Source of the DNA: Dyadobacter subterraneus
GTDB taxonomy: Bacteria; Bacteroidota; Bacteroidia; Cytophagales; Spirosomataceae
Length of the DNA stretch: 64,000 nt
Reading direction: 5' to 3'
NCBI RefSeq assembly: GCF_015221875.1
Contig: NZ_JACYGY010000002.1
Location: 355,573 to 419,572, forward strand
Translations under genes and position numbers: made by a program
Notes under the pieces: model-generated
The model's input: the letters and a program-made list of their open reading frames with translations, nothing else
Database searches by the model: none
What the model was told of the DNA's origin: nothing
Part shown: positions 33,752 to 47,063 of the stretch, in pieces
Position numbering within the stretch: the stretch's first letter is position 1
Layout: each line of letters starts with the position of its first letter

Positions 33752-36700
33752 CTATACCAATTCACGTTTTTTACGTGACTGTTTTTCGCGTGATTCAGCC
33801 AATGCATCGTATTCTTCTTTCGATCCAACGATGATGTCAACATATTTACGCATACCAGTACCGGCCGGGATTAAGTGACCTACGATTACGTTTTCTTTCA
33901 AACCTTTCAATTCGTCACGTTTTCCACGTACCGCAGCTTCTGAAAGTACTTTGGTTGTTTCCTGGAACGAAGCCGCAGAAACAAAGCTTTCAGTACCTAA
34001 TGAAGCTTGTGTGATACCCATCAAAGTAGGTTTCGCCACAGCAGCCTGTGCATCACGCGCAGCAACCAGTTTAAGGTCACGACGTTTCAAGCTTGAATTT
34101 TCATCACGTAAACGACGTACTGAAATGATCATACCTGGTTTAAGCGTTTCCGAGCTACCAGCATCTTCAACCACTTTCATGTCAAGTATTTTATCATTTT
34201 CTTCACGGAATACAACGCGGTCAACTGCTTGCATTTCAAGGAAGTTAGTATCACCTGCGTCAAGTATTTCTACTTTCTGCATCATCTGGCGTACGATACA
34301 CTCGATATGCTTATCATTGATCTTCACACCTTGCAGACGATATACCTCCTGAATTTCATTCACAAGATATTCCTGAACTGCTGTTGGTCCTTTGATAGAT
34401 AAGATATCTGCTGGTGTGATCGCTCCGTCAGATAACGGATCACCTGCTTTTACGAAGTCACCATCCTGTACAAGAATGTGTTTCGAAAGAGCAACCATGT
34501 AGCGGCGTTGTGTACCATCTCTTGATTCGATATGAATCTCGCGGTTACCACGTTTAACACCACCATATGATACAACACCATCGATTTCAGAAACCGTTGC
34601 AGGGTTTGATGGGTTACGTGCTTCGAATAATTCCGTTACACGTGGCAAACCTCCCGTAATATCGCGTGTTTTTCCAACAACACGTGGGATTTTTGCCAAA
34701 GGCTGACCCGCTTTAATCGGCGAACCATTCTTAACAACCAAACGAGCTCCAACTGGTAAGTTATATCCTTTTTCAGTTTGGTCCTTTAACAACGTGCTCT
34801 TACCTTTTACCACTAATGCAGGGTTTTTGGTTTTATCACGTGTTTCAATAATAACTGATTCCTGGAAACCTGTTTGCTCATCAAATTCTTCACGGTATGT
34901 AATTCCTTCTTCAATAGCATCGAATGAAACGGTACCAGTGAATTCAGAAAGGATTACTGCGTGATATGGATCCCAGGTACATAGCTCCTGTCCTTTCGTT
35001 ACTTTGTCGCCATCTTTTACAAGGAGCTGAGCACCGTAAGGCACGTTGTTAGAGATTAGCAACTGACCCGTTTCAAGGTTAACGATTTTCACCTCACCTG
35101 AACGGCCCATTACCACTGTAATTGGATCTCCTTCATTATTTACTGAATCAACAAGACGAAGTTCTTCAAATTGAATTGTTCCGTCAAACTTCGCTTTGAT
35201 GTTGGCATCAACAGAAATGTTGGATGCCGTACCACCCACGTGGAATGTACGAAGCGTAAGCTGTGTACCTGGCTCACCAATTGACTGCGATGCAATTACA
35301 CCCACAGCTTCACCGATGTTAACCATGTAAGCCGAAGCAAGAGAACGTCCGTAACATTTCGCACAAACACCATTACGTGTTTCGCAAGTCAGTACAGAGC
35401 GGATTTCTACGCTTTCGATACTTGTTTCATCAATATAAGAAGCAATTTCTTCTGTGATTTCCTGACCAGATGTAAGGATAATTTCTCCTGACAAAGGATC
35501 AAAAACATCATGAACACTTACGCGTCCAAGGATACGCTCAGATAGAGGTTCAACGATATCTTCGTTGTCTTTCAAAGCTGAGATCGCAATACCACGAAGA
35601 GAACCGCAATCATTTTCAACAACTACAACATCCTGCGCTACGTCATGCAAACGACGGGTCAGGTAACCTGCATCCGCTGTTTTCAAGGCTGTATCCGCAA
35701 GACCTTTACGTGCACCGTGTGTTGAGATAAAGTATTCCAAAACGTCAAGACCTTCTTTAAAGTTAGAAAGAATCGGGTTTTCAATAATTTCACCTGCACC
35801 ACCAGCCATGTTTTTCTGAGGTTTAGCCATAAGACCCCTCATTCCACCCAACTGACGAATTTGTTCACGGGAACCACGCGCACCTGAGTGCATCATCATA
35901 TAGATGGAGTTAAATCCACCCTGATCCGTTTCCAATTGCTTCATCAACGTTTCTGTGATACGTGAGTTAACACGTGTCCAGATATCGATAACCTGGTTGT
36001 AACGTTCGTTTTCAGTGATAAGACCCATCAAGTAGTTACTCCAAACGTTTTCAACGTCTATTTTCGCCTGCTCGATCAGTTTAACTTTTTCGTCCGGTAC
36101 CATTACATCATTAAGCCCCATTGACAAACCACCTTTAAAGGCCATTTGGAAACCGAGTTCTTTGATTTCATCCAGGAATTGCGCTGTACGTGCAACACCC
36201 GCAAGTTTGAATACCAAACCAATGATCTGCTGCAATTTTTTCTTGGTAAGCAGCTCATTAATATAACCTACCTCAGCTGGAACCGCCTGGTTGAACAGGA
36301 TACGACCGGCAACTGTGTCGACTAATTTAATTTCAAATGTTCCATCGTCATTACGTACACGCAGACGGCATTTGATGTTAGCATGCTTAGAAAGTTTGCC
36401 TTCGTTAATCGCGATGATAACTTCATCCGGACCGTAGAAAGTCATTCCTTCGCCCATGATCGGATACTCAGGAGTACTGATACGACCTTTTGTTACATAA
36501 TACAGACCCAAAACCATGTCTTGTGACGGTACCGTAATCGGTGCACCATTCGCAGGGTTAAGAATGTTATGAGAAGAAAGCATCAACATTGAAGCTTCCA
36601 AAACGGCTTCCTGACCCAATGGCACGTGAACTGCCATCTGGTCACCGTCAAAGTCAGCGTTGAATGCAGTACACACTAATGGGTGCAACTGGATTGCTTT

Positions 36701-38074
36701 TCCTTCGATCAGCTTAGGTTGGAAAGCCTGGATACCCAAACGGTGAAGCGTTGGAGCACGGTTTAGAAGAACAGGGTGTCCTTTCAAAACGTTTTCCAAA
36801 ATATCCCAAATCACAGGATCTTTACGATCTACGATTTTCTTAGCTGATTTTACAGTTTTAACGATTCCGCGCTCGATAAGCTTGCGAATGATAAACGGCT
36901 TGAATAATTCAGCAGCCATATCTTTCGGCAAACCACACTCGTGCAGTTTCAATTCTGGTCCTACTACAATTACAGAACGACCAGAATAATCGACACGCTT
37001 ACCAAGTAAGTTTTGACGGAAACGTCCTTGCTTACCTTTAAGCATATCAGATAGCGATTTCAAAGCACGGTTCCCTTCGGAACGTACCGCGTTCACTTTA
37101 CGGCTGTTATCAAAAAGCGAATCTACCGCTTCCTGCAACATACGTTTTTCGTTACGCAAGATAACCTCAGGCGCTTTGATCTCGATCAAACGTTTCAGAC
37201 GGTTGTTACGAATGATAACGCGACGATACAAGTCATTTAAGTCAGAAGTCGCAAAACGACCACCATCAAGAGGTACAAGCGGACGAAGTTCTGGTGGAAT
37301 TACCGGAACCATTTTGATCACCATCCATTCAGGGCGGTTTTCAACACGTGTGTTCGCATCACGGAAAGCTTCAACAACTTTCAGACGTTTAAGCGCTTCC
37401 GCTTTACGTTGCTGAGAAGTATCAGTTGCAGCCTGGTGACGAAGTTCGTATGAAAGCTCATCCAGTTTGATACGGTTCAAAAGCATTTCAAGCGCATCAG
37501 CACCCATTTTCGCGATAAACTTATTTGGATCCGTGTCAGGAAGCAATTGGTTTTCACGAGGAAGTTTGTCGATGATGTCAAGATATTCGTCTTCTGTAAG
37601 GAAGTCAAGGTAGCTAACGCCATCTTCTTCTTTAACACCAGCCTGAACTACGGCATATCGCTCGTAGTAAATGATCTGATCCAGTTTTTTGGTAGACAAT
37701 CCCAGCAAATAACCGATTTTGTTCGGTAAGCTACGGAAGTACCAGATGTGTGCAACAGGAACCACAAGCTCAATGTGTCCCATACGCTCACGACGTACCT
37801 TTTTCTCAGTAACTTCCACACCGCAACGGTCACAGATGATACCTTTATAACGGATACGTTTGTATTTTCCACAATGACATTCCCAATCCTTCACAGGACC
37901 GAAAATACGCTCACAGAACAAACCACCCATTTCCGGCTTATAAGTCCGGTAGTTGATAGTTTCAGGCTGGGTTACTTCACCGAATGAACTTTCCAGTATC
38001 GATTCAGGTGATGCCAGACTGATTGTCATTCTGGAAAAATCACTATTTAGTTTTTTGTTCTTTTTGAAAGACAT
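33752..38074 (-). CDS. rpoC: DNA-directed RNA polymerase subunit beta'
   Basis: A 1440-residue catalytic subunit. The N-terminal zinc finger cysteines are C66, C68, C81 and C84 ([19 protein letters not shown]). The absolutely conserved NADFDGD near residue 470 binds the active-site magnesium. The bridge helix and trigger loop region ([18 protein letters not shown]) is present, as is the second zinc site around [13 protein letters not shown]. The C-terminus includes [14 protein letters not shown]. It is the last gene of the operon, 92 bases after rpoB, with a hairpin in that gap and a strong terminator after the stop. Confidence 0.99.
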   Translation of the reverse strand: MSFKKNKKLNSDFSRMTISLASPESILESSFGEVTQPETINYRTYKPEMGGLFCERIFGPVKDWECHCGKYKRIRYKGIICDRCGVEVTEKKVRRERMGHIELVVPVAHIWYFRSLPNKIGYLLGLSTKKLDQIIYYERYAVVQAGVKEEDGVSYLDFLTEDEYLDIIDKLPRENQLLPDTDPNKFIAKMGADALEMLLNRIKLDELSYELRHQAATDTSQQRKAEALKRLKVVEAFRDANTRVENRPEWMVIKMVPVIPPELRPLVPLDGGRFATSDLNDLYRRVIIRNNRLKRLIEIKAPEVILRNEKRMLQEAVDSLFDNSRKVNAVRSEGNRALKSLSDMLKGKQGRFRQNLLGKRVDYSGRSVIVVGPELKLHECGLPKDMAAELFKPFIIRKLIERGIVKTVKSAKKIVDRKDPVIWDILENVLKGHPVLLNRAPTLHRLGIQAFQPKLIEGKAIQLHPLVCTAFNADFDGDQMAVHVPLGQEAVLEASMLMLSSHNILNPANGAPITVPSQDMVLGLYYVTKGRISTPEYPIMGEGMTFYGPDEVIIAINEGKLSKHANIKCRLRVRNDDGTFEIKLVDTVAGRILFNQAVPAEVGYINELLTKKKLQQIIGLVFKLAGVARTAQFLDEIKELGFQMAFKGGLSMGLNDVMVPDEKVKLIEQAKIDVENVWSNYLMGLITENERYNQVIDIWTRVNSRITETLMKQLETDQGGFNSIYMMMHSGARGSREQIRQLGGMRGLMAKPQKNMAGGAGEIIENPILSNFKEGLDVLEYFISTHGARKGLADTALKTADAGYLTRRLHDVAQDVVVVENDCGSLRGIAISALKDNEDIVEPLSERILGRVSVHDVFDPLSGEIILTSGQEITEEIASYIDETSIESVEIRSVLTCETRNGVCAKCYGRSLASAYMVNIGEAVGVIASQSIGEPGTQLTLRTFHVGGTASNISVDANIKAKFDGTIQFEELRLVDSVNNEGDPITVVMGRSGEVKIVNLETGQLLISNNVPYGAQLLVKDGDKVTKGQELCTWDPYHAVILSEFTGTVSFDAIEEGITYREEFDEQTGFQESVIIETRDKTKNPALVVKGKSTLLKDQTEKGYNLPVGARLVVKNGSPIKAGQPLAKIPRVVGKTRDITGGLPRVTELFEARNPSNPATVSEIDGVVSYGGVKRGNREIHIESRDGTQRRYMVALSKHILVQDGDFVKAGDPLSDGAITPADILSIKGPTAVQEYLVNEIQEVYRLQGVKINDKHIECIVRQMMQKVEILDAGDTNFLEMQAVDRVVFREENDKILDMKVVEDAGSSETLKPGMIISVRRLRDENSSLKRRDLKLVAARDAQAAVAKPTLMGITQASLGTESFVSAASFQETTKVLSEAAVRGKRDELKGLKENVIVGHLIPAGTGMRKYVDIIVGSKEEYDALAESREKQSRKKRELV

Positions 38075-38125
38075 AATTAAAGAGTCGTTTGTCTGTTAGT
38101 CGAAACTCAATTTGTATTGCATTTC

Positions 38126-38157
38126 TAAGCAGAGCAGCATTTCTGCCGCTCTGCTTA
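38126..38157 (-). other. Hairpin in the rpoB-rpoC spacer
   Basis: TAAGCAGAGC and GCTCTGCTTA are perfect 10-base arms with a 12-base loop. No T-run follows on the minus strand, so it is more likely an RNA processing or stability element than a terminator. Confidence 0.6.
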
Positions 38158-38166
38158 CGACTAAAA

Positions 38167-41100
38167 TTAGTCCAGCGTAATTTCCAATGCCAATCCACGA
38201 AGTTCGTGAACAAGTACATTGAATGACTCCGGAATATTTGGTTTCGGAAGATTTTCACCCTTCACGATAGCTTCGTATGCCTTGGCACGGCCTACAACGT
38301 CATCCGATTTCACGGTAAGGATTTCCTGAAGAATGTGAGATGCACCGAATGCTTCAAGTGCCCACACTTCCATTTCTCCAAAACGCTGACCTCCAAACTG
38401 TGCTTTACCACCCAACGGCTGTTGTGTAATAAGCGAGTATGGCCCAATCGAACGAGCGTGCATTTTATCATCAACCAAGTGACCCAGTTTCATCATGTAC
38501 ATAAGTCCAACTGTAATCGGCTGATCAAAACGCTCTCCGCTAAGTCCGTTGTATAGATAAGTACGCCCCCAATCCGGCAAACCAGCTTCTTTCAATTCAG
38601 CCGCAACTTCTGCTTCCGTAGCTCCATCGAAGATCGGAGTAGCATAGCGACGACCAAGTTTAAGACCTGCCCATGCAAGAATTGTTTCGTATATCTGACC
38701 AATGTTCATACGTGAAGGTACCCCAAGTGGGTTCAACACGATGTTCATTGGTGTTCCGTCTTCAAGGAATGGCATGTCTTCATCACGTACAATACGGGCA
38801 ACAACCCCTTTGTTACCGTGACGACCCGCCATTTTATCTCCAACTTTCAATTTACGTTTCTTAGCGATATATACTTTTGCAAGTTTAACGATACCAGCAG
38901 GAAGTTCATCTCCAACTTCAAGCGCAAAACGGTCACGTTTGAAACGACCCATCAATTCGCTGCGAGCGTTAAGATAATTCTTCAATGCAAGAGAAACCTG
39001 GCGGTTTGTATGCGCATCTTCAGTCCATGAATCTGTCAATACATCACCGATCAAGTTTACTTCCTCAACCACTGCGTACTGGCTTTCGTCACGGTATGGG
39101 TTGTTTGCAGGGAACAAGTTCTCAGAGATATTTCTCACGTTGAACTTCATTCCTTTGCTGATCAACTCATCACCAAACTTATGCTTAACACCCTGGCTAG
39201 TTTTACCATCAACCAAAGCAACCAGTTTTTCAATGATACGTCCGCGAAGTGAAGTCAAATCACGACCGTATTTCTTCATAAGCAATTTAAGCTCGTCTTT
39301 GTGCTTAGCACGCTCTTCTTTCGTTGGACGAGAGAAAAGTTTAGTATCGATAACCACACCTTTCATAGAAGGTGGTGCTTTTTTCGAAGCATCCTTCACA
39401 TCACCGGCTTTATCACCAAAGATCGCACGAAGAAGCTTTTCTTCCGGAGTAGGATCTGATTCTCCTTTTGGAGTGATCTTACCAATTAAAATATCTCCTT
39501 CTTTTACTTCTGTACCAACTTGTACAATACCGTTTTCGTCAAGATTTTTAACAGTTTCCTCGCTTACGTTAGGAATCTCAGCAGTAAGTTCTTCTTCTCC
39601 GCGTTTCGTATCACGAACTTCCAGTTCAAATTCTTCAATGTGAATAGAAGTAAAGATATCATCACGAACCACTTTCTCAGAGATTACAATCGCATCCTCA
39701 AAGTTATATCCCTGCCAAGGCATGAACGCCACCAAAAGGTTACGGCCTAATGCAAGTTCTCCACCTTCTGTACCATAACCCTGGCAAAGTGCTTCACCTT
39801 TAGAAACCCGCTGTCCTTTAAGAACCATAGGCTGAAGGTTTAAACAAGTATCCTGGTTAGTACGACGGAATTTAACAAGATCGTAAGAAACGCTGTCTTC
39901 AATAAAGCTAACAAGTTGTTCTTCCGGAGTTCTTTCGTAGCGAACAACGATTTTAGTTGCATCTACATATTCAATTACACCGTCACCCTCAGCTACTACC
40001 AATGCACGTGAATCCATCGCAACACGCTTTTCAAGGCCAGTTCCAACGATTGGCGCTTGTGGGCGCAACAATGGAACACCCTGACGCTGCATGTTCGATC
40101 CCATCAAAGCACGGTTGGCATCATCGTGTTCAAGGAAAGGAATAAGAGAAGCTGCAACCGATACAATCTGATTAGCTGCAACGTCCATGTAAGATGCCTG
40201 CGATGGATCAACCATCGGGAAGTCACCTTCAAAACGCGTCTTGATTTTATCTACCGTAAAGTTTCCTTCTGCATCAACCGAGGCGTTAGCCTGAGCGATG
40301 TATTTAGAATCTTCTTCTTCGGCAGTCATATAGATAAGTTCGTTCGTCAGCTTTCCGCCGCTGTCGATCACACGGTAAGGAGTTTCAATGAAACCCATTC
40401 CGTTAACCTTGGCAAATACGCAAAGAGATGAAATCAAACCAATGTTTGGGCCTTCAGGCGTTTCGATTGTACACAGACGACCGTAGTGCGTGTAGTGAAC
40501 GTCACGAACCTCAAAACCTGCTCTTTCACGGGAAAGACCACCAGGCCCCAGCGCAGACATACGTCTTTTGTGGGTAATCTCAGCCAATGGATTCGTTTGA
40601 TCCATGAATTGTGACAACTGGTTGGTTCCAAAGAAAGAGTTAATAACAGAAGAAAGCGTACGCGCGTTGATCAAATCAACAGGCTTGAAATCTTCATTAT
40701 CACGTACGTTCATACGTTCTTTGATGGTACGAGCCATACGAGCCAAACCTACACCGAACTGTGCATAAAGTTGTTCTCCAACTGTACGAACACGACGGTT
40801 TGACAAGTGGTCAATATCATCGACAACTGCTTTCGCATTAATAAGACCGATCAAATACTTAACGATTGAAACGATATCACCAGTTGTCAGAACGCGAACG
40901 TCAAGACTTGTGTCAGAACCTAATTTTTTGTTGATACGGTAACGTCCAACATCACCAAGGTCATAACGTTTATCACTGAAGAACAAGCTTTGGATTACAT
41001 CTCTTGCCGTTTGTTCATCCGGTGCTTCTGCGTTACGAAGCTGGCGGTAAATTTGCTCAACAGCTTCCTTGTCGGAGTTTGAGCTATCTTTTTGCAGCGT

Positions 41101-42030
41101 ATTATAAATGATATTATAATCCGCAACATTCATGTCTTCTTTATGAAGGATCACTGACTTCTGGCCAGATTCCACGATAACTTCGATATCATCAGGAGTG
41201 ATTGTTGAATCACGCTCTAACAATACTTCGTTACGCTGGATAGAAACTACCTCACCGGTATCTTCATCCACGAAATCTTCTGTCCAGGTGCGAAGAACTC
41301 TCGCAGCCAAACGACGGCCAACAGCTTTTTTCAAGTTTGTAGGTGTCGCTCCGATTTCTTCAGAAAGTCCGAAGAGATCAAGGATATCCTTATCAGAACC
41401 AAAACCGATGGCTCTTAAAAGCGTAGTAACCGGGAATTTCTTCTTACGGTCAATATAAGCATACATGACATTATTCACGTCAGTTGAGAATTCAATCCAT
41501 GAACCCTTAAACGGAATAATACGTGCAGAATATAATTTAGAACCATTTGTGTGCTTGCTCATAGAGAAGAACACACCTGGCGAACGGTGTAACTGAGAAA
41601 CAATAACACGTTCAGCACCATTGATTACAAATGAACCGCGATCGGTCATGTAAGGGATATTTCCTAAAAATACCTCTTGCTCAATGGTTTCAAATTCTTC
41701 ATGATCAGCATCATTACATATCAAACGTAATTTTGCTTTTAATGGAACGGCATAAGTTAACCCACGATCGATAGATTCATCGACAGAATACTTTGGCGGC
41801 TCTAATAAATAATCAATAAATTCAAGCACGAAGTTGTCGCGTGAATCTGCAATAGGAAAGTTCTCAGCGAAAACTTTGTACAATCCTTCATCAGAACGAT
41901 CTTCTACTGATGTATCAAGACTGAAGAAATCCCGGAATGATTGTACCTGGATTCCCAACAGATCCGGATAATCAATAATCTGATTAATCCTGGAGAAATT
42001 TTTTCTGGGAGTTGCTTTAATTGTAGCCAA
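38167..42030 (-). CDS. rpoB: DNA-directed RNA polymerase subunit beta
   Basis: A 1287-residue subunit. It contains the rifampicin-region block [20 protein letters not shown] with [20 protein letters not shown], the [10 protein letters not shown] segment, [19 protein letters not shown] and the C-terminal [18 protein letters not shown]. The wild-type rifampicin residues (D in FMDQ, H in ITHKR, S in SALG) are present, so no target-based rifampicin resistance is visible. The start codon is TTG (42028-42030): no in-frame ATG exists before the next upstream stop, and the protein begins as expected ([14 protein letters not shown]). It follows rplL after a 334-base structured spacer. Confidence 0.98.
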   Translation of the reverse strand: MATIKATPRKNFSRINQIIDYPDLLGIQVQSFRDFFSLDTSVEDRSDEGLYKVFAENFPIADSRDNFVLEFIDYLLEPPKYSVDESIDRGLTYAVPLKAKLRLICNDADHEEFETIEQEVFLGNIPYMTDRGSFVINGAERVIVSQLHRSPGVFFSMSKHTNGSKLYSARIIPFKGSWIEFSTDVNNVMYAYIDRKKKFPVTTLLRAIGFGSDKDILDLFGLSEEIGATPTNLKKAVGRRLAARVLRTWTEDFVDEDTGEVVSIQRNEVLLERDSTITPDDIEVIVESGQKSVILHKEDMNVADYNIIYNTLQKDSSNSDKEAVEQIYRQLRNAEAPDEQTARDVIQSLFFSDKRYDLGDVGRYRINKKLGSDTSLDVRVLTTGDIVSIVKYLIGLINAKAVVDDIDHLSNRRVRTVGEQLYAQFGVGLARMARTIKERMNVRDNEDFKPVDLINARTLSSVINSFFGTNQLSQFMDQTNPLAEITHKRRMSALGPGGLSRERAGFEVRDVHYTHYGRLCTIETPEGPNIGLISSLCVFAKVNGMGFIETPYRVIDSGGKLTNELIYMTAEEEDSKYIAQANASVDAEGNFTVDKIKTRFEGDFPMVDPSQASYMDVAANQIVSVAASLIPFLEHDDANRALMGSNMQRQGVPLLRPQAPIVGTGLEKRVAMDSRALVVAEGDGVIEYVDATKIVVRYERTPEEQLVSFIEDSVSYDLVKFRRTNQDTCLNLQPMVLKGQRVSKGEALCQGYGTEGGELALGRNLLVAFMPWQGYNFEDAIVISEKVVRDDIFTSIHIEEFELEVRDTKRGEEELTAEIPNVSEETVKNLDENGIVQVGTEVKEGDILIGKITPKGESDPTPEEKLLRAIFGDKAGDVKDASKKAPPSMKGVVIDTKLFSRPTKEERAKHKDELKLLMKKYGRDLTSLRGRIIEKLVALVDGKTSQGVKHKFGDELISKGMKFNVRNISENLFPANNPYRDESQYAVVEEVNLIGDVLTDSWTEDAHTNRQVSLALKNYLNARSELMGRFKRDRFALEVGDELPAGIVKLAKVYIAKKRKLKVGDKMAGRHGNKGVVARIVRDEDMPFLEDGTPMNIVLNPLGVPSRMNIGQIYETILAWAGLKLGRRYATPIFDGATEAEVAAELKEAGLPDWGRTYLYNGLSGERFDQPITVGLMYMMKLGHLVDDKMHARSIGPYSLITQQPLGGKAQFGGQRFGEMEVWALEAFGASHILQEILTVKSDDVVGRAKAYEAIVKGENLPKPNIPESFNVLVHELRGLALEITLD

Positions 42031-42364
42031 GGCTATGTCTGATTTTGGGTTAGTAGAACGAAAACAAAGCGACGGTGTAACTTTTTACAACACGCAATCG
42101 TACTAATTAGTTTAAAACCTTAATCGTTTGCCTCGTAGATAAAAAGGATAGCGACCCCTTTGCTTCTTTTCTACGAGTAAAGAAGTGTTTCAGGCCAATT
42201 ATCCGGAAGGAGAATTAGTTTACCGAAAATGGAATTTTATCTTCGGCCATATATACCAAACGAAAAGAAGTGTAAATTGTTTGGTCTATATGCAAAATAG
42301 GAAAAGACCTGACGAATGTCAGGCCTTGTTCCCAAGATTTTATTGATGATTGGTATAAAGCAAA
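42031..42364 (-). promoter_or_regulatory. Structured rplL-rpoB spacer (probable attenuator and leader)
   Basis: This 334-base gene-free stretch holds three stem-loops. In the order transcribed they are: AAGACCTGAC/GTCAGGCCTT (42304-42327, one G-T pair, then TTTT on the minus strand), a 14-base near-perfect stem (42248-42261 with 42279-42292), and an 8-base stem CTCGTAGA/TCTACGAG around a 30-base loop (42132-42177). In E. coli a partial terminator in the same position reduces rpoBC expression relative to ribosomal proteins; the same role here is inferred. Confidence 0.6.
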
Positions 42365-42745
42365 TTACTTCACTTCAACTTCAGCACCAGCTTCTTCAAG
42401 TTGTTTTTTCAAAGCTTCTGCTTCGTCTTTAGCAACTCCTTCTTTAACTGGTTTCGGTGCACCGTCAACAAGTTCTTTTGCTTCTTTAAGTCCAAGACCT
42501 GTAAGGTCTTTAACCAATTTCACAACAGCTAGTTTACTAGCACCTGCTGCTTTCAAAATTACATCAAAAGACGTTTTCTCTTCAACTACCGGAGCGTCAC
42601 CGCCACCAGCTGGACCTGCAACAACAACTGCACCTGCAGCAGCTGGTTCGATACCATATTCGTCTTTAAGAATTGCAGCCAATTCGTTCACTTCTTTAAC
42701 CGTTAGGTTAACAAGCTGTTCCGCGAAAGCTTTCAAATCTGCCAT
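42365..42745 (-). CDS. rplL: 50S ribosomal protein L7/L12
   Basis: A 126-residue acidic ribosomal stalk protein that recruits translation GTPases. It has an N-terminal dimerisation helix ([20 protein letters not shown]), an Ala/Gly-rich hinge and the C-terminal domain [20 protein letters not shown] with [20 protein letters not shown]. It lies 96 bases after rplJ in the operon, and a hairpin with a short T-run (42304-42327) follows its stop before rpoB. Confidence 0.98.
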   Translation of the reverse strand: MADLKAFAEQLVNLTVKEVNELAAILKDEYGIEPAAAGAVVVAGPAGGGDAPVVEEKTSFDVILKAAGASKLAVVKLVKDLTGLGLKEAKELVDGAPKPVKEGVAKDEAEALKKQLEEAGAEVEVK

Positions 42746-42841
42746 TTTTATTTTTGATTTTGTGATTATACAAATAGATGAATTTTTGAGCTCAATATTA
42801 ACTCTGACCCGAGGAGCTCAACCGGGCAGATATTCAATAAA

Positions 42842-43372
42842 TTAGTCTTCTTTCTCAGATAAAGTCTTAAGAATACCAGCCAATTTGTTTCCACCGCTCG
42901 AAAGAGCCGAGATAACGTTTTTGGCAGGAGATTGCAACAGACCGATAATCTCTCCAACCATCTCTTGTTTAGATTTAAGAGCGATCAGAACGTCAAGCTG
43001 GCTTTCACCAACAAAAACAGATGAATCAACAGAAGCTCCTTTAAATTTAAGCTTGTCACTACCTGCTTTTTTCTTGAATTCTTTAATCAGCTGTGCAGGA
43101 ACTTTACCTGACTCCGGGTGAAACATTACACCGGAAAAACCTTTCAAAACTGTGTCGAAAGAAGAATAATCCGTATCTAGTGTTTCTAATGCTTTCTTAA
43201 TCAGTGTATTCTTTACAACACGGTACTCAATACCACGTTCGAAGCAAAGGCTTCTTAGAACGTTAACCTCACTTACAGTCATTCCTGCAGCACTGGTGAT
43301 ATAGAAGTATGGCGTGTTCGAGAATTTCTGACTTAGCTCGTCAATAATTACTGCTTTCTCTTCCCGTGTCAT
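42842..43372 (-). CDS. rplJ: 50S ribosomal protein L10
   Basis: A 176-residue protein that anchors L7/L12 dimers on 23S rRNA. The ATG at 43370-43372 is chosen (MTREEKAVIIDELSQKF), which leaves a one-base gap after the rplA stop; the frame extends 10 codons further but would overlap rplA. Conserved features are VVKNTLIKKAL and LKGFSGVMF. The C-terminal helices (IGLLQSPAKNVISALSSGGN) bind L7/L12. Confidence 0.97.
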   Translation of the reverse strand: MTREEKAVIIDELSQKFSNTPYFYITSAAGMTVSEVNVLRSLCFERGIEYRVVKNTLIKKALETLDTDYSSFDTVLKGFSGVMFHPESGKVPAQLIKEFKKKAGSDKLKFKGASVDSSVFVGESQLDVLIALKSKQEMVGEIIGLLQSPAKNVISALSSGGNKLAGILKTLSEKED

Positions 43373-43373
43373 A

Positions 43374-44072
43374 TTATAATCCTGGAATCGTGTTTTTGTC
43401 AATAGTCACACCCGGGCTCATCGTAGAAGATAAGTGAATGCTTTTTACGTAAGTACCTTTTGCCGAAGATGGCTTAAGGCGGATCAAGGTGTTGATAACC
43501 TCAGTCGCGTTCTGTGCAAGTTGGTCTGGTCCAAAAGAAACCTTTCCTACGCTTGTATGAATAATTCCAGATTTGTCAACCTTGAAATCAATTTTACCAG
43601 CTTTAACTTCTTTCACAGCTTTAGCTACATCTGGTGTAACTGTACCTGATTTAGGGTTTGGCATAAGACCACGAGGACCCAATACTTTACCTAACTTACC
43701 CACTTTTGCCATTACACTAGGCATTGTGATGATCACGTCGATGTCAGTCCAGCCTTGTTCTATCTTTGTGATAAACTCGTCAAGACCAACGAAATCTGCT
43801 CCTGCTTCTTTCGCTTCAGCTTCCTTATCAGGAGTACACAAAACCAATACACGTACTTCCTTTCCGGTTCCGTGTGGCAATGTTACCACGCCACGTACCA
43901 TTTGATCAGCTTTACGAGGATCAACGCCTAAACGAACGTCGATATCAACAGATGAATCAAATTTAGTATAAGAAATCGTCTTTAGGACCTCCGCTGCTTG
44001 TTCCAAGGTATAAGCCTGGGTTGCGTCGTATTTCGAAAGAGCGTCTTTTTGCTTTTTGGTCAATTTTCCCAT
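43374..44072 (-). CDS. rplA: 50S ribosomal protein L1
   Basis: A 232-residue protein of the L1 stalk, involved in E-site tRNA release. The family core is present: [33 protein letters not shown] with [11 protein letters not shown], and [22 protein letters not shown]. It sits 33 bases after rplK and one base before rplJ, in the order usual for bacteria. In other bacteria L1 represses its own operon. Confidence 0.98.
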   Translation of the reverse strand: MGKLTKKQKDALSKYDATQAYTLEQAAEVLKTISYTKFDSSVDIDVRLGVDPRKADQMVRGVVTLPHGTGKEVRVLVLCTPDKEAEAKEAGADFVGLDEFITKIEQGWTDIDVIITMPSVMAKVGKLGKVLGPRGLMPNPKSGTVTPDVAKAVKEVKAGKIDFKVDKSGIIHTSVGKVSFGPDQLAQNATEVINTLIRLKPSSAKGTYVKSIHLSSTMSPGVTIDKNTIPGL

Positions 44073-44105
44073 GTTCTTTGTTTCTTTAGCGTAATTAAAC
44101 TACGC

Positions 44106-44555
44106 TCAGTTGTTTTCTTCCCACGGGGCTTTGCCAGCTACGGTAATACCCATACTACGAGCCGTTCCCGCGATCATTTTCATAGCTGAATCAATTGTAA
44201 AGCAGTTTAGATCAGGCATTTTAGTCTCAGCGATCGTACGAACCTGATCCCAAGTAACTGAACCAACTTTTAGACGGTTTGGCTGAGCCGAACCAACTTT
44301 TACTTTTGATGCTTCCAGAAGAAGATTTGCGGCCGGGGGAGTCTTGATGACGAAGTCAAAAGACTTATCCTTATAGTACGTAATAACTACCGGCAATACC
44401 ACACCAGGTTTATCCTGAGTACGGCCATTGAATTGCTTACAAAACTCCATGATATTCAAACCTTTCGATCCTAATGCAGGTCCGATTGGAGGTGAAGGGT
44501 TGGCTGAGCCACCTTTTACCTGAAGTTTGACGTATCCACCTATTTCTTTTGCCAT
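44106..44555 (-). CDS. rplK: 50S ribosomal protein L11
   Basis: A 149-residue protein of the GTPase-associated centre. The ATG at 44553-44555 ([20 protein letters not shown]) is chosen over a start eight codons upstream. Conserved [19 protein letters not shown] (the thiostrepton region) and the C-terminal rRNA-binding ARSMGITV are intact. It is between nusG and rplA. Confidence 0.98.
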   Translation of the reverse strand: MAKEIGGYVKLQVKGGSANPSPPIGPALGSKGLNIMEFCKQFNGRTQDKPGVVLPVVITYYKDKSFDFVIKTPPAANLLLEASKVKVGSAQPNRLKVGSVTWDQVRTIAETKMPDLNCFTIDSAMKMIAGTARSMGITVAGKAPWEENN

Positions 44556-44634
44556 TGTTTTGGAATTTGTTCGGTTCACTGATTAATCAAGCGGCTTATA
44601 TGCAAGTGGAAGCTTACCCTGCCCGTTCTTTCAA

Positions 44635-45189
44635 TCAATTATCCTTTTCTACTTGTGCGTAACTTAATTCAACGGGTGTATTACGCCCGAATATTTTTAC
44701 AACTACATTGAGTTTTTTCTTCTCATCGAATACTTCTTCCACCAGACCAATAAATCCGCTGAACGGACCATCTACAACCTTTACGGTTTCGCCTTTCATG
44801 AAAGACATGTTTGGTGCTTCTTCGTGGTGTTCTGCTTCGTCAACTCTACCAAGAATCCGGTTAATTTCTGACTGGCGCAAAGGCACCGGCACTTTTGAAT
44901 TCCCTTCAGCGTTTCCTAAGAAACCAATCACTCCGGGAATACTTGTAATAATGTGTAAAACCTCACCTTTTGACAAATCAGCGGAAATGATAATGTATCC
45001 TGGAAAAAAGTTCTTTTCCCGAACTCTCTTCTTTCCATTACGCATTTCGTATATCTTCTCGGAAGGAATAAGAATCTGCGGAACGAATTCTGTGAGTTTC
45101 TGCCGTGTTATTTCATTCTCGATGTAGGACTTGATTTTTTTCTCTTGTCCTGACACAGCACGTAATACAAACCAATTTAATCCACTCAT
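44635..45189 (-). CDS. nusG: Transcription termination/antitermination protein NusG
   Basis: A 184-residue elongation factor that binds RNA polymerase and couples to the ribosome or Rho. The N-terminal NGN domain (NWFVLRAVSGQEKKIKSYIE, FFPGYIIISADL) and the C-terminal KOW domain (MKGETVKVVDGPFSGFIGLV) are complete. It is 31 bases after secE and upstream of rplK, the classic order. Confidence 0.98.
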   Translation of the reverse strand: MSGLNWFVLRAVSGQEKKIKSYIENEITRQKLTEFVPQILIPSEKIYEMRNGKKRVREKNFFPGYIIISADLSKGEVLHIITSIPGVIGFLGNAEGNSKVPVPLRQSEINRILGRVDEAEHHEEAPNMSFMKGETVKVVDGPFSGFIGLVEEVFDEKKKLNVVVKIFGRNTPVELSYAQVEKDN

Positions 45190-45220
45190 ACCATTCAGGG
45201 GGTGTCGCTAAAAAATAACC

Positions 45221-45412
45221 TTAGAAAGACTGATAAAACAGTCTGAGTGCGTTTTCAAAAACAAAGTCCATTACTCCTACCACGAAGGCAAAAATAAGTG
45301 ATCCAACAAGCACTAATGTTGTGTTCGCCTGAAGCTCGTTAAAGGGAGGCCACGTAACATGCTCGGTCATTTCTTCCCAAGACGCTTTTAGAAACGAAGT
45401 AAATTTATCCAT
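45221..45412 (-). CDS. secE: Preprotein translocase subunit SecE
   Basis: A 63-residue single-span membrane protein of the Sec channel. The ATG at 45410-45412 (MDKFTSFLKASWEEMTEHVT) is used because the longer open frame runs back into tRNA-Trp. It contains the amphipathic helix with WPPFNELQANT, then one transmembrane helix (TLVLVGSLIFAFVVGVMDFV). It starts 18 bases after tRNA-Trp in the same transcript. Confidence 0.96.
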   Translation of the reverse strand: MDKFTSFLKASWEEMTEHVTWPPFNELQANTTLVLVGSLIFAFVVGVMDFVFENALRLFYQSF

Positions 45413-45430
45413 TTTTGCTTTTTGCTTATG

Positions 45431-45501
45431 CACGGGTGGAGAGATTCGAACTCCCATCAACGGTTTTGGAGACCGCTATTCTACCCTTGAACTACACCCG
45501 T
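45431..45501 (-). tRNA. tRNA-Trp (anticodon CCA)
   Basis: A 71-base cloverleaf on the minus strand. The acceptor ACGGGTG pairs with CACCCGT, the anticodon stem GCGGT/ACCGT has loop CTCCAAA with anticodon CCA, the T-loop is TTCGAAT, and the discriminator is G. It lies between tuf and secE. Confidence 0.96.
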
Positions 45502-45549
45502 ATGTCGTGCTACCCAATCTTTCGGGCTGCAAAGATACAAACTTATTAT

Positions 45550-45590
45550 TATAAAAAACAAGTGCATTTCAAAAGAAATGCACTTGTTTT
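45550..45590 (-). terminator. Hairpin terminator after tuf
   Basis: Perfect 16-base arms AAAACAAGTGCATTTC (45555-45570) and GAAATGCACTTGTTTT (45575-45590) with loop AAAA, and a T-tail on the minus strand. It separates tuf from tRNA-Trp/secE, so readthrough or another promoter must feed the downstream genes. Confidence 0.9.
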
Positions 45591-45606
45591 AAATCATTTA
45601 TCTTGA

Positions 45607-46794
<1,188 letters not shown>

Positions 46795-46991
46795 GTCCTA
46801 AGTACGCTTAAAATTTGAAGTTATTACGAATTTATTAAACACTATTCATTGATCCTGTTTAGCTTACATTTACCAAGCCCTTCAAAACCAATACACTAAT
46901 TGCAAGGATCAAAATCTTTCCGGTTAACCTGAGAATCTAATTCATTCTCAAACCTCCCGTTCGAATGCTACAAATATTTCTGCATTCTCCG

Positions 46992-47063
<72 letters not shown>

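Noticed and set aside
39101..39643. 180-codon open frame antisense to rpoB (and similar long frames antisense to rpoC at 33951-34352)
   Set aside because: Mirror frames of highly conserved coding sequence with strong codon bias; the products show no domain.
40434..40631. Rifampicin-resistance change in rpoB
   Set aside because: The residues in the rifampicin region read as wild type (FMDQ, ITHKR, SALG).
45413..45460. 16-residue extension of SecE
   Set aside because: It runs into tRNA-Trp; the ATG at 45410-45412 gives the usual SecE length.
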